A stretch of DNA of 64,000 bases from the NCBI RefSeq assembly GCF_946478955.1, contig NZ_CAMLDL010000005.1, forward strand, positions 62,001 to 126,000, given 5' to 3'. The DNA is from an uncultured Sphingomonas sp. Its GTDB lineage: Bacteria; Pseudomonadota; Alphaproteobacteria; Sphingomonadales; Sphingomonadaceae. How positions within the stretch are numbered: position 1 is the first letter of the stretch; every line of letters starts with the position of its first letter. This document shows positions 8,931 to 17,060 of the stretch, piece by piece. The position numbers were made by a program, and so were the translations under genes. The notes beneath the pieces were generated by a model. That model did not search any database, was not told where the DNA came from, and worked only from the letters and a program-made list of their open reading frames with translations.

Positions 8931-10349
8931 ATGAGATTTAGGTTGTTAAAGGCGCCGCTACTCTTGCTGCTCGGCGTCGCGACGTTCGGTACGTTCGTCT
9001 TGACGATAATTCTGCTGTTCAATCCGCTCCGTTTCCTGCCGGACACCCGATCCGATGCGACGGCGATTGTAGTCGGCGCTATGATTGCAGCTGTCTATTT
9101 TGCTTGTCTGGTCGGGGTGCTTCGGGAGCAGCGTTGGGCCGCCGCGCTGGTGGGCTTCGGTGTCGCCGGGCGATTGGCCATGGTCGCCGTATTTCACAGC
9201 GTCGCGTTTCCCGCGAAGGGAGATCCCACCGCCAATATAAATATGGCGGCAAACATATTGGCCGGAAACGGCTTGCTCCTAGATGTGGCGGGTCCGTCCG
9301 GAGGACTCGTCTTTCGGGCGCTATATCCGCCGAGCTACCCCGTGTTGCTTGCGGCAATGTCGGCGCTGATTGGAGAGGGGTTTCCTGCGGTCCTTCTACT
9401 GAATGGCCTCATTGATCTTGCTTTGGCCGGCTCAATCTGGATGCTCGCCGCTCATTTTGTGTCGCGGCGCCGGGCCTGTCTATCGGCAATTATTGCATGG
9501 TCATTTCCAATGATCATTGCTTTGTCGGTTACGGCGCAAAAGGAAGTGCTGGCGATCATTTGCCTAACTCAATGGGCGGTCGGGATCGTCCGGCTGGACG
9601 TTCGTTCAAGCTGGACGGAATTGGCCCGCGTTGGTTTGGCCACAGCCGCTCTCGCGCTCACCCAGCCGGCATGGATGACGGCGATTGCCGGAATAGGGTT
9701 GGTATTTTTGTCATATTGGGGCTGGCAGAAATGGTTAAACATCGTGTGTCGATCATTGCCGATTTTCTTGATCGCGATGTTGCCTTGGTGGATTCGCAAC
9801 TATTTAATATTTCACGATTTTGTTGCGCTTACGACGTCGTACGGTAACAATCTACTGTATGTCGTAACCAACGAATTCAATGCGCTCGACGTCTATAATC
9901 GATCAACAGGGGCCACCGAAATTGGGTCGGCAAAGCTGGCGTGGAGTATGGCAACAAGCGCGATAGCCGATAATCCGGGACGATATATGTTATCGCGCTT
10001 CATTGACGGAACCTACGCTTGGTCACTCAACAGCTTTGCGGCAGACCTCCTTCGGGTTTCTGCGGCGAACGTTACTGCTACGATGGCACTGACCTACGCG
10101 CTGCAGTTTGCTCATCTTGGCTTTATCGTCGCGACATTCCATGCTGCTCGGGGAAGCGATGAGCGCGCGCGGCTGCTCTTGTTGCTCGCACTAGGTTGCA
10201 TGATCGGTGTTATCGCAGGCGGAATATGGTTCGAATATTCTCAGCGGCACAGATATATGTTTTTCCCAATTTTTGTCGCCCTGCTTGTAATGACCCCTGC
10301 CAGGCGCAGCCAGGCGACCAGCGGCCGTTCGGCCAATCACTCGCGCTGA
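8931..10349 (+). CDS. GT-C membrane glycosyltransferase (GT39/ArnT-like)
   Basis: A 472-residue protein with about eleven membrane helices. After the first helices an external loop carries GDPTANINMAANILAGNG and YPPSYPVLLAA, where GT-C enzymes place catalytic acidic residues and the lipid-linked donor site. It likely moves a sugar from a polyprenyl carrier onto a cell-envelope acceptor; neither sugar nor acceptor can be read from the sequence. The start is unsure: ATG 8931 has GGAGG only two bases away, so an upstream TTG at 8913 is possible. It stands alone between the tRNA and phaR. Confidence 0.7.
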   Translation: MRFRLLKAPLLLLLGVATFGTFVLTIILLFNPLRFLPDTRSDATAIVVGAMIAAVYFACLVGVLREQRWAAALVGFGVAGRLAMVAVFHSVAFPAKGDPTANINMAANILAGNGLLLDVAGPSGGLVFRALYPPSYPVLLAAMSALIGEGFPAVLLLNGLIDLALAGSIWMLAAHFVSRRRACLSAIIAWSFPMIIALSVTAQKEVLAIICLTQWAVGIVRLDVRSSWTELARVGLATAALALTQPAWMTAIAGIGLVFLSYWGWQKWLNIVCRSLPIFLIAMLPWWIRNYLIFHDFVALTTSYGNNLLYVVTNEFNALDVYNRSTGATEIGSAKLAWSMATSAIADNPGRYMLSRFIDGTYAWSLNSFAADLLRVSAANVTATMALTYALQFAHLGFIVATFHAARGSDERARLLLLLALGCMIGVIAGGIWFEYSQRHRYMFFPIFVALLVMTPARRSQATSGRSANHSR

Positions 10350-10386
10350 ACCATACGTGCTCGGCTCGCACTTGCGAGCAGGCGTG

Positions 10387-10422
10387 TTGCAGTGCGCAAT
10401 GCTGCAGTCTAGGCTGCAGCAT
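10387..10422. promoter_or_regulatory. TGC-rich palindromes before phaR, candidate PhaR operator
   Basis: ATGCTGCAG (10399-10407) and CTGCAGCAT (10414-10422) are perfect inverted arms. A second TTGC-N5-GCAA dyad lies at 10387-10399, directly beside them. PhaR proteins are known to bind TGC-rich dyads and repress their own gene. The site ends 24 bases before the phaR start, so binding would block initiation. Confidence 0.5.
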
Positions 10423-10446
10423 ATTTGTTCTTCGGAGTGCAGCATA

Positions 10447-10977
10447 ATGGCCAAGGCTGGCGACAAGGTAACGATCAAGAAATATGCGAACCGCCGTCTC
10501 TATGACACCGAAAGCTCTAGCTACATCACGCTTGATAGGTTGGGGCAGATGATCCGTGAGGGTCGCGATTTCGAAGTAATCGACGCCAAGACCGGGGAGG
10601 ATATTACGCATCAGGTATTGACGCAAATCATCGTCGATGAGGAAGCGCGCGGTGGCGAGACGATGCTGCCCGTTAATTTCCTGCGCCAGCTGATCGGCCT
10701 TTATGGCGGCAACATGCAGGCCGCAGTCCCGCAATATCTGGAGGCGGCGATGGCGGAATTTCAGAAAAACAGCCAGGTGATGGCCGGGGCGTTCGGCCCC
10801 AATATGTTCGCGGAAATGGCCAAGAAGAATATGGCGATGTTCGAGGACGCGGCGAGCGCGTTCACCGGCAAAAAGGCCGCACCCAAAACGGAGGCACCCG
10901 ACGACGCGGACGAGGTTGCCGAACTGAAGGCGCAGCTGGCCGCGCTACAGGCGAAGGTCGACAAGTTGGGTAAGTGA
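10447..10977 (+). CDS. phaR: Polyhydroxyalkanoate synthesis repressor PhaR
   Basis: A 176-residue regulator. The DNA-binding domain (about 8-65) reads IKKYANRRLYDTESSSYITL and runs on through DFEVIDAKTGEDIT. The PHB-accumulation domain (about 75-115) contains LPVNFLRQLIGLYGG, and the C-terminus is a coiled coil (EVAELKAQLAALQAKVDKL). PhaR senses polyhydroxyalkanoate granules and represses phasin genes and itself. ATG 10447 starts the conserved domain at once; upstream in-frame sequence is the TGC-rich operator. No pha synthase or phasin gene is adjacent. Confidence 0.92.
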   Translation: MAKAGDKVTIKKYANRRLYDTESSSYITLDRLGQMIREGRDFEVIDAKTGEDITHQVLTQIIVDEEARGGETMLPVNFLRQLIGLYGGNMQAAVPQYLEAAMAEFQKNSQVMAGAFGPNMFAEMAKKNMAMFEDAASAFTGKKAAPKTEAPDDADEVAELKAQLAALQAKVDKLGK

Positions 10978-11062
10978 TGGAGCCGCCTGCCGTTAACCGG
11001 GGCGAGGCGCAGGAGATTACGCGAAAATAATACCATTACAAGACTTGTTCTTATGGCTGAAC

Positions 11063-11076
11063 CACAACATGTTGTG
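11063..11076. promoter_or_regulatory. 14-base perfect palindrome upstream of the micro-ORF
   Basis: CACAACATGTTGTG is a perfect palindrome 34 bases before the micro-ORF start. It has no spacer, so it is more likely a protein-binding site than an RNA hairpin. No regulator can be assigned. Confidence 0.4.
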
Positions 11077-11109
11077 ATCAGCAATAATGCAGCGAAAGGA
11101 GGTGATCCG

Positions 11110-11166
11110 ATGTCTCATGGTTCAGCTAAGAGGTCGGAACTGTTCGCTTGGAAGGTGATAGCTTAA
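11110..11166 (+). CDS. 18-residue micro-ORF with an extended Shine-Dalgarno
   Basis: The ATG at 11110 follows AAAGGAGGTGATCC (11095-11108), a 14-base match to the complement of the usual bacterial 16S rRNA 3' end, with GGAGG seven bases from the ATG. The frame encodes MSHGSAKRSELFAWKVIA and stops at 11166. A small hairpin (11186-11201) and a terminator-like stem (11221-11252) follow before the Lys/Ala-rich gene at 11335. It may be a leader peptide for that gene, a free-standing small protein, or part of a small RNA that uses the motif to hold ribosomes. Confidence 0.55.
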   Translation: MSHGSAKRSELFAWKVIA

Positions 11167-11220
11167 CCAGCTATCCAGCGCTTTCCAGGCTCGAGCGCCT
11201 GATCGCTGACCATGTACAGG

Positions 11221-11252
11221 GGGAGCTGTGGTGTGGTGCCACGGCTCCCTTT
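11221..11252 (+). terminator. Terminator-like hairpin after the micro-ORF
   Basis: GGGAGCTGTGG (11221-11231) pairs with CCACGGCTCCC (11239-11249) over eleven positions with one G-T wobble, then TTT. The T-run is short, so termination may be partial. It could end a roughly 200-base RNA carrying the micro-ORF, or act as an attenuator before 11335. Confidence 0.5.
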
Positions 11253-11334
11253 GCATATTCTCGCGAAAGCCTTATGCCGTTGGTGTTTCGGCTCAGACCC
11301 GTCTTTGACGCAAAAGTGTGACAGGGAGGCAATA

Positions 11335-11886
11335 ATGGCGCGAACAACGTCCAAGTCCGGCAAGAAAACGGCCGGCAGTTCCAAGAATAATAAAAGTGCA
11401 ATCAGCCGCGAAATGCTGGCGGCAGGTTTGACTGCGGCGGCTGCGGCAATTGCTGCAAGCCCAACGGCGCGCAAAGCGATCAAGGACGCAGGCATGGACG
11501 CGGCAGACAGCGCGAGCCAGGCCGCTACGGCGATGATGACCAATGCGTCAAAGCTCGGCGCACTCATAGCCGAGGCCGTGGCCGATGCGGCGCAGCGCGT
11601 TCTATCCGGCAAATGGGTTGAGGAAGTGACCACGGTGGCGGTGGTTACGACCCCGGTAAAATCGACCGTCAAAAAGTCGCCGGCCAAGAAATCTGCGGCG
11701 AAAAAGCCGGCGGTCCGAAGAACGGGGGCTGCAAAGCCCGCCGCGCCGCTGAAGACGGGCGCAACCCGTAAAGCGCCGGCGACGAAAGCGACGGCGAAAC
11801 CCGCCGCAAAGCCTGCCGCAAAGCGCCGATCGAGTAGTGCAGCGCGCAAGCGCCCGGCGGCAAAACCAGCAACACCCAAGAGCTAA
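11335..11886 (+). CDS. Lys/Ala/Pro-rich histone-H1-like protein
   Basis: A 183-residue basic protein. Residues 1-20 are Ser/Lys-rich, 22-95 form an alanine-rich helical part with few charges, and about 105-183 is a low-complexity tail of AAK/PAAK/KKSPAKK repeats like eukaryotic histone H1 and bacterial H1-like proteins. The tail should bind DNA or RNA without sequence preference. AGGGAGG six bases before ATG 11335 fixes the start. A strong terminator follows. An RNA-binding or chromosome-compacting role is inferred from composition only. Confidence 0.7.
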   Translation: MARTTSKSGKKTAGSSKNNKSAISREMLAAGLTAAAAAIAASPTARKAIKDAGMDAADSASQAATAMMTNASKLGALIAEAVADAAQRVLSGKWVEEVTTVAVVTTPVKSTVKKSPAKKSAAKKPAVRRTGAAKPAAPLKTGATRKAPATKATAKPAAKPAAKRRSSSAARKRPAAKPATPKS

Positions 11887-11905
11887 TCCGAGCCATCGGA
11901 TAATA

Positions 11906-11934
11906 AAGGGCCCCGGACGCGCTTCGGGGCCCTT
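11906..11934 (+). terminator. Strong rho-independent terminator
   Basis: AAGGGCCCCG (11906-11915) and CGGGGCCCTT (11925-11934) form a perfect 10-base stem around a 9-base loop, 20 bases after the Lys/Ala-rich gene and before glmU. The following bases are pyrimidine-rich (TTCCTCT). It separates the two transcription units. Confidence 0.75.
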
Positions 11935-11976
11935 CCTCTATGGAAATAGGCGCGGCGGCGTGCCATGTCGTGACCC

Positions 11977-13332
11977 ATGAGTTCAGCCAAATTCTCCGTC
12001 ATCATCCTAGCAGCCGGCCAGGGCACGCGCATGCGCAGCGACCTGCACAAGGTGCTTCATCCCATCGCCAGTAAACCGATGCTGCTCCACCTGCTCGATA
12101 CCGTGGAAACGCTAAACCCGGAGCGCAGCGTCGTCGTTGTCGGCAAGGGCCGCGATCAGATTGAGGCAGCACTCGCGGGCCGCGATGTGATCATTGCCGT
12201 TCAGGAGGAGCAGAAGGGCACCGGTCACGCGGTTCAACAGGCGCAGGCCGCGCTCGATGGTTTTCATGGCGACGTTCTGATTCTTTACGCCGATGTGCCG
12301 TTCGTGCGCGCGGAGACGATGTCGAAAATGCTCGTGCGCCTACACGCGGATGACAATCCGGAGGCGGTGGTGCTTGGCTTTGTCCCGCAGGGTCCCAACC
12401 AATATGGCCGCATCATTTCCGATGATGAGCGTATCGTGAAAATGGTCGAATATAAGGATGCGACGGACGCAGAGCGGTGGACCCCGCTGTGCAATTCGGG
12501 CCTGCTCGCTGCGCGGAGCGATGATTTGTTTGCGCTCCTCGCTCGGGTCGGCAACGATAATGCGCAGGGCGAATATTACCTGCCCGACATCGTAAATATT
12601 GCGATCAAGGACGGGCGCAACGCGGCGGTCATCGCGACCAATAATCCGGCGGAAGTCGCAGGCATCAACAGCCGCAGCGAACTCGCCAAGGCGGAAAGCC
12701 AGTGGCAGGAGCTGAAACGCGAAGAGGCGCTCGACGGCGGCGCGACGATGAAGGATCCCAGCAGCGTCTATTTCAGCTGGGACACGATCGTTGGCCGCGA
12801 CGTGACGATTGAGCCTAACGTCTTCTTCGGTCCCGGTGTCACCGTTGCCGACAATGTCAAAATCCGCGCATTTTCACACATCGAAGGCACGGCGATCAGT
12901 GAGGGCGCGGAAGTCGGCCCCTTCGCCCGGCTCCGCCCCGGCGCGGTGCTGGGCAAGAACAGCAAGGTCGGCAATTTCGTCGAGGTGAAGAAGGCGGTGC
13001 TGGGCGACGGCGCGAAGGCCAATCATTTAAGTTACATCGGTGATGCAGAGGTCGGTGCGGGCGCGAACATCGGCGCGGGCACGATCACTTGCAACTATGA
13101 TGGCTACTTCAAATATGGGACGAAGATCGGCGCGGGCGCCTTCATCGGTTCCAACAGCGCGCTGGTGGCGCCAGTCAGCATTGGCGCGGGCGCGATTGTC
13201 GGCGCGGGCAGCGTGATTACGAAGGATGTAGAGGCTGATGCGCTCGCGGTCGCACGCGGGGAGCAAAAGGGTTTCAAAGGTTGGGCCGCCAAATTCCGCG
13301 CAACCCAAAAAGCCAAGAAGGGCAGCAAATAA
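11977..13332 (+). CDS. glmU: Bifunctional UDP-GlcNAc pyrophosphorylase / GlcN-1-P acetyltransferase
   Basis: A 451-residue cytoplasmic enzyme. The N-terminal nucleotidyltransferase has IILAAGQGTRMRS (about 9-21), KGTGHAVQQA and YADVPF. The C-terminal left-handed beta-helix acetyltransferase contains NHLSYIGDAEVGAGANIGAG and CNYDG. It makes UDP-N-acetylglucosamine from glucosamine-1-phosphate for peptidoglycan and lipid A. Its stop directly abuts the glmS ATG, so the enzyme that makes the hexosamine precursor is co-expressed. Length is normal. Confidence 0.97.
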   Translation: MSSAKFSVIILAAGQGTRMRSDLHKVLHPIASKPMLLHLLDTVETLNPERSVVVVGKGRDQIEAALAGRDVIIAVQEEQKGTGHAVQQAQAALDGFHGDVLILYADVPFVRAETMSKMLVRLHADDNPEAVVLGFVPQGPNQYGRIISDDERIVKMVEYKDATDAERWTPLCNSGLLAARSDDLFALLARVGNDNAQGEYYLPDIVNIAIKDGRNAAVIATNNPAEVAGINSRSELAKAESQWQELKREEALDGGATMKDPSSVYFSWDTIVGRDVTIEPNVFFGPGVTVADNVKIRAFSHIEGTAISEGAEVGPFARLRPGAVLGKNSKVGNFVEVKKAVLGDGAKANHLSYIGDAEVGAGANIGAGTITCNYDGYFKYGTKIGAGAFIGSNSALVAPVSIGAGAIVGAGSVITKDVEADALAVARGEQKGFKGWAAKFRATQKAKKGSK

Positions 13333-15156
13333 ATGTGCGGAATTGTCGGGATTGTGGGGCAGGGTGAGGCTGCCGGGCGCCTGTTCGATGGGCTGAAGAG
13401 GCTGGAATATCGCGGCTATGACAGCGCCGGGATTTGCACCGTGGTTGACGGCGAATTCGAGCGCCGCCGAGCTGAGGGCAAGCTCGACAATCTGAAGCGT
13501 GAGCTGGATGCTTCGCCGCTGCACGGCGACGTCGGGATTGCCCACACACGCTGGGCGACCCATGGCGCGCCGACCGTCGATAACGCCCACCCGCACATCG
13601 CCGGGCCGGTTGCGCTGGTCCACAACGGCATTATCGAAAATTTCAAACCGCTGCGGGACGAGCTCATCGCCGATGGCCGAAAATTCCTGTCCGAAACCGA
13701 CAGCGAAGTGGTCGCGCATCTGGTCGCGCGCGAGGTCGAGAATGGCGCGTCGCCGAAAGAGGCCGTCGCAACGGTACTGCCGCGCCTGCACGGGGCCTTT
13801 GCCATCGCTTTCCTATTCCGCGACCATCCCGACACGGTGATCGGCGCGCGGATGGGCGCGCCGCTGACCGTCGGCTATGGCGAGGGCGAGAATTATCTTG
13901 GGTCCGACGCGCTGGCACTGGCCCCGCTGACTCAGCGCATCGCCTATCTCGACGAGGGCGACTGGGTGGTGGTGGAGCGCGACGCCGTCCAGATCTACGA
14001 CCGCGAGAATAACCCGGTTGCCCGCGACATCGTCGAAAGCGGAGCCTCTGCCGCGAAGATCGAGAAGGGCAATTACCGCCACTATATGCAGAAGGAGATT
14101 TTCGAGCAGCCGGTCGTCGTCGGCGACACGCTCCGCTCCTACCTGCGCCCGCTTGAAGGGCGGGTTGCGCTGCCCGATCTCGACTTCGACGTGTCGGCGG
14201 TCAACCGCGTCACCATCGTCGCCTGCGGGACCAGCTACTACGCCGGCATGGTCGCCAAATATTGGTTCGAACAATTCGCCCGCGTGCCCGTCGACATCGA
14301 TGTGGCGAGCGAGTTTCGCTATCGCCAACCGGTGCTGGAGAAGGGCGGCCTGGCCCTGTTCATCTCGCAGAGCGGCGAGACTGCCGACACGCTCGCCGCG
14401 CTTCGCCATGCGCGTAGCGAGGGCCAGGTGATTGCGGTCGTCGTCAACGTCCCGACCAGCTCCATGGCGCGGGAAGCGGACCTGCTGCTGCCAACCCACG
14501 CGGGCCCGGAAATCGGCGTCGCGTCGACCAAGGCCTTCACCTGCCAGCTGGCAACGCTCGCCGCGCTCGCCGCCAACCTCGCCCGCGCCAAGGGCCGCCT
14601 GACCCCGGAAGAGGAGGCGGAGATTGTCCGCCACCTGCAGGAAGCGCCGGAGGCTATGTCGCTGGCGCTCGACCATGATGACGATATCGCGGCGATGGCC
14701 CACCTGGTCGCGCCGGCGCGCGACGTGCTCTATCTGGGGCGCGGCCCCGACTACCCGATGGCGATGGAAGGCGCGCTGAAACTCAAGGAAATCAGCTATA
14801 TCCACGCCGAAGGCTATGCGGCGGGCGAAATGAAGCACGGCCCGATCGCGCTGATCGACGATCTGGTGCCCGTCATCGTCCTCGCGCCCAGCGGACCGCT
14901 GTTCGAAAAAACCGTCAGCAACATGCAGGAGGTCCGCGCGCGCGGCGGCAAGATCATCCTGATCAGCGACAGCGAAGGCCTCGCCCTCGCCGCCGACGGC
15001 TGCGTCGCGACCATCGAAATGCCCAGCGTCCACCCCCTTATCGCGCCTTTGGTCTATGCGGTCCCGATCCAGCTGCTGGCCTACCATGTCGCGGTTGCGA
15101 AGGGCACGGATGTCGACCAGCCGAGGAATCTGGCGAAGTCGGTGACGGTGGAATGA
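13333..15156 (+). CDS. glmS: Glutamine-fructose-6-phosphate aminotransferase
   Basis: A 607-residue enzyme. Processed Cys2 starts the class II glutaminase domain (CGIVGIVG), with THTRWATHG-type sequence IAHTRWATHG near residue 75. Two SIS sugar-isomerase domains follow (SQSGETADT; EISYIHAEGYAAGEMKHGP), and the C-terminus DVDQPRNLAKSVTVE is the family hallmark. It converts fructose-6-phosphate and glutamine to glucosamine-6-phosphate. No glmS ribozyme is expected, as there is no gap after glmU. It ends one base before the convergent LysR gene. Confidence 0.97.
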   Translation: MCGIVGIVGQGEAAGRLFDGLKRLEYRGYDSAGICTVVDGEFERRRAEGKLDNLKRELDASPLHGDVGIAHTRWATHGAPTVDNAHPHIAGPVALVHNGIIENFKPLRDELIADGRKFLSETDSEVVAHLVAREVENGASPKEAVATVLPRLHGAFAIAFLFRDHPDTVIGARMGAPLTVGYGEGENYLGSDALALAPLTQRIAYLDEGDWVVVERDAVQIYDRENNPVARDIVESGASAAKIEKGNYRHYMQKEIFEQPVVVGDTLRSYLRPLEGRVALPDLDFDVSAVNRVTIVACGTSYYAGMVAKYWFEQFARVPVDIDVASEFRYRQPVLEKGGLALFISQSGETADTLAALRHARSEGQVIAVVVNVPTSSMAREADLLLPTHAGPEIGVASTKAFTCQLATLAALAANLARAKGRLTPEEEAEIVRHLQEAPEAMSLALDHDDDIAAMAHLVAPARDVLYLGRGPDYPMAMEGALKLKEISYIHAEGYAAGEMKHGPIALIDDLVPVIVLAPSGPLFEKTVSNMQEVRARGGKIILISDSEGLALAADGCVATIEMPSVHPLIAPLVYAVPIQLLAYHVAVAKGTDVDQPRNLAKSVTVE

Positions 15157-16056
15157 TCAGGCGTTGAGGCGACTGGCTTCGACCCGCTGCTTCAATCGTT
15201 CGTAGAGGAAGTCGATCACCGTTCGCACGGCGGCGCTATGGCGAAGCCGTTCGTGCGTCAGCAACCAAAGCGCCCGGCTATTGCCCTTCCTTGGCCGCAA
15301 GAGGCGGACGAATTGCGGATCACCTTCGGCCACCAGAAGCGGCAGGACAGCTAGGCCCGCGCCGGATTGGACCGCCGTAAAGACGCCGGTTGAAGAGGCG
15401 TGGTGGATAGCGACATTTTCTTCCAGCCCATATTCCCGCAGCCATGCCTGATAGGCGCGCCACAAGCTGCCCCCTCCGCCGCCGATGACGGGGTGATTGC
15501 GCATTTCTTCGGGCGATTTGGGAACGCCGTTTGCAGCGGCGTAGGTGGCGCTGCAATAGAAGGTCCAATCATCAATACAGATGCGCCGTCCGACCAGACC
15601 GGTTGCGGTTACGCCGTCCATGCTGCGAAGCGCGATGTCGGCCTCGCCCCCGCCAAGATCACGGACTTCTAAAGTTGTATCGAGCAAGATTCGGATTTCC
15701 GGGTGCAGAGCGGCCAATTCGCGCACGATCGGTGAGAGGATGGTGTTGGCGTAAATTTCTTCGGTTGTCAGCCTGACCGTGTGGCGTGCATCCCGCATAT
15801 GGACTGCCGCGGCCTGTTCGAATTGCCCCGCCGCCTCCGCGACGCGGCGCGCCCGTTCGATCAGGTCCTGCCCGATTTGCGTCAGGCCGTACCCAGCTTG
15901 CTTGCGGTCCACGAGCGCGACGCCGAGGGCCTGTTCCAACGCGGCAATCCGCCGGGCAACGGTCGTTTGGCTAACCCGAAGCTTGCGGGCAGCCGCAAGT
16001 GTGCTGCCTTCATCGGCAACCTCGATCAGATAACGAAGGTCATTCCAGTCATACAT
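15157..16056 (-). CDS. LysR-family transcription regulator
   Basis: A 299-residue regulator. The N-terminal winged helix (about 5-62) reads LRYLIEVADEGSTLAAARKL and then VSQTTVARRIAALEQALG. The rest is a periplasmic-binding-like effector domain (about 88-290). ATG 16056 is favoured because the family begins a few residues before the helix-turn-helix; ATG 16089 would place the start beside the operator palindrome. It is divergent from the UrcA-family gene with the palindrome between them, the normal LysR layout, so that gene and lysR itself are probable targets. The effector is unknown. Confidence 0.88.
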   Translation of the reverse strand: MYDWNDLRYLIEVADEGSTLAAARKLRVSQTTVARRIAALEQALGVALVDRKQAGYGLTQIGQDLIERARRVAEAAGQFEQAAAVHMRDARHTVRLTTEEIYANTILSPIVRELAALHPEIRILLDTTLEVRDLGGGEADIALRSMDGVTATGLVGRRICIDDWTFYCSATYAAANGVPKSPEEMRNHPVIGGGGGSLWRAYQAWLREYGLEENVAIHHASSTGVFTAVQSGAGLAVLPLLVAEGDPQFVRLLRPRKGNSRALWLLTHERLRHSAAVRTVIDFLYERLKQRVEASRLNA

Positions 16057-16091
16057 TTGTCCGCACCATGCCGCGTCGGATCGGTCCATGC

Positions 16092-16111
16092 ATTCTGCAA
16101 TATCGCAGAAT
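16092..16111. promoter_or_regulatory. LysR-type operator palindrome
   Basis: ATTCTGC (16092-16098) and GCAGAAT (16105-16111) are perfect inverted arms around AATATC and fit the T-N11-A pattern of LysR sites. The palindrome lies 36 bases upstream of the LysR start and 97 bases upstream of the UrcA gene. Confidence 0.55.
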
Positions 16112-16207
16112 TATAGCGCATAATCGTTGCTGTTTGAAACTAGAATTCAGGCCTATTTGAAATGTCGCAACCGGCGCTTTGGCCGGACTCTCAATGGAGT
16201 GGGCGAT

Positions 16208-16501
16208 ATGTTGAAGCTATCCATTTTCCTGTTCCTTCTTGTTGGTGCGCCGACCATTAGCCCGGCACAGTCCGTTCATCAGGAAGCGCACGTGAAGGTC
16301 GCTGATCTGGACCTTTCGAAGGCCTCAGACCGCAGCCGGCTTGATCAGAGGATTGTTGAAGCGTGTGGGGAAGCATCCTCAACGGACCTCGCCGGGCGAA
16401 ATCAAATACGAGCTTGCCGCGCCACGGCGAACCAGCAAATTCAGCTACTCAATCAACGGCTGGCTAAAGTGGAATCCGTCAGCTCCAGCGGGCAGCAATA
16501 G
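16208..16501 (+). CDS. UrcA family secreted protein
   Basis: A 97-residue exported protein. A signal peptide (LKLSIFLFLLVGAPTISPAQ) is followed by VKVADLDLSKASDRSRLDQR and paired cysteines in VEACGEAS and IRACRA, matching the UrcA family of sphingomonads and caulobacters, whose function is not known. The two cysteines may form a disulfide. ATG 16208 begins the signal peptide and has GGAG eight bases upstream. It is divergent from the LysR gene and may be under its control. Confidence 0.78.
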   Translation: MLKLSIFLFLLVGAPTISPAQSVHQEAHVKVADLDLSKASDRSRLDQRIVEACGEASSTDLAGRNQIRACRATANQQIQLLNQRLAKVESVSSSGQQ

Positions 16502-16572
16502 CCAACCTGGTTGACTGTGTTGCCAGCCGATCAGGGCTCGACGAGCGGCGGGGGGGCGATTAGGTCGGAAGA

Positions 16573-16947
16573 ATGACCCATTCGACCCACGACATGTCGG
16601 CACCCGCCGCAGACCCGATCAGCTTTGACGATTTCCTGAAGGTCGACATTCGTGTCGGCACGATTGTCGAGGCGGAGCCTTATCCGGAGGCGCGCAAGCC
16701 GTCGATCAAGATGGTGATCGACTTTGGGCCCGTCATCGGCCGCAAACGCTCGGCCGCGCAGGTGACGGAGCATTATCAGCCGGACAGCCTGATCGGGCGG
16801 CAGGTGGCGGCGGTGGTCAATTTCCCGCCGCGCCAGATTGGCAAGTTCATGTCCGAAGTGCTGACGCTGGGCTTTGCCGACGAACAGGGCGCGGTGGTGC
16901 TGGCACAGCCGACCCATACCGTCCCGAACGGATCGCGGCTGTTCTGA
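16573..16947 (+). CDS. csaA: CsaA-like tRNA-binding-domain protein
   Basis: A 124-residue protein made of one tRNA-binding OB fold: DDFLKVDIRVGTIVEAEPYP, then IDFGPVIGRKRSAAQVTEHY and the C-terminal PNGSRLF. The family dimerises; Bacillus CsaA has chaperone and export-related activity, while proteobacterial members are little studied. The length is slightly longer than usual because of a 16-residue N-terminal extension; the in-frame ATG at residue 8 (16594) could be the true start. It is followed by a palindromic repeat and then alr. Confidence 0.85.
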   Translation: MTHSTHDMSAPAADPISFDDFLKVDIRVGTIVEAEPYPEARKPSIKMVIDFGPVIGRKRSAAQVTEHYQPDSLIGRQVAAVVNFPPRQIGKFMSEVLTLGFADEQGAVVLAQPTHTVPNGSRLF

Positions 16948-16970
16948 CCTGGGTTCGCCTGGTAATTTTT

Positions 16971-17043
16971 CGTCATTGCGAGCGTAGCGTGGCAATCCAG
17001 CGACGACTGGATTGCTTCCTCGCTTGCGCTTGTCGCAATGACG
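16971..17043. repeat. Palindromic repeat family A, copy 1
   Basis: The 73-bp unit opens with CGTCATTGCGA and closes with its exact complement TCGCAATGACG. Inside, GGCAATCCAG and CTGGATTGC form a second dyad. It lies between csaA and alr. Two more copies are at 18092 and 25488. Confidence 0.85.
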
Positions 17044-17060
17044 GCTCTATCGGCTGACAC

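Noticed and set aside
13300..13335. glmS ribozyme between glmU and glmS
   Set aside because: The genes abut directly, leaving no room for the structure.
13813..15087. Long open frame (424 codons) antisense to glmS
   Set aside because: It lies wholly opposite the conserved glmS gene, is rich in Arg, His, Asp and Gly as expected from GC-rich antisense, and has no recognisable domain.
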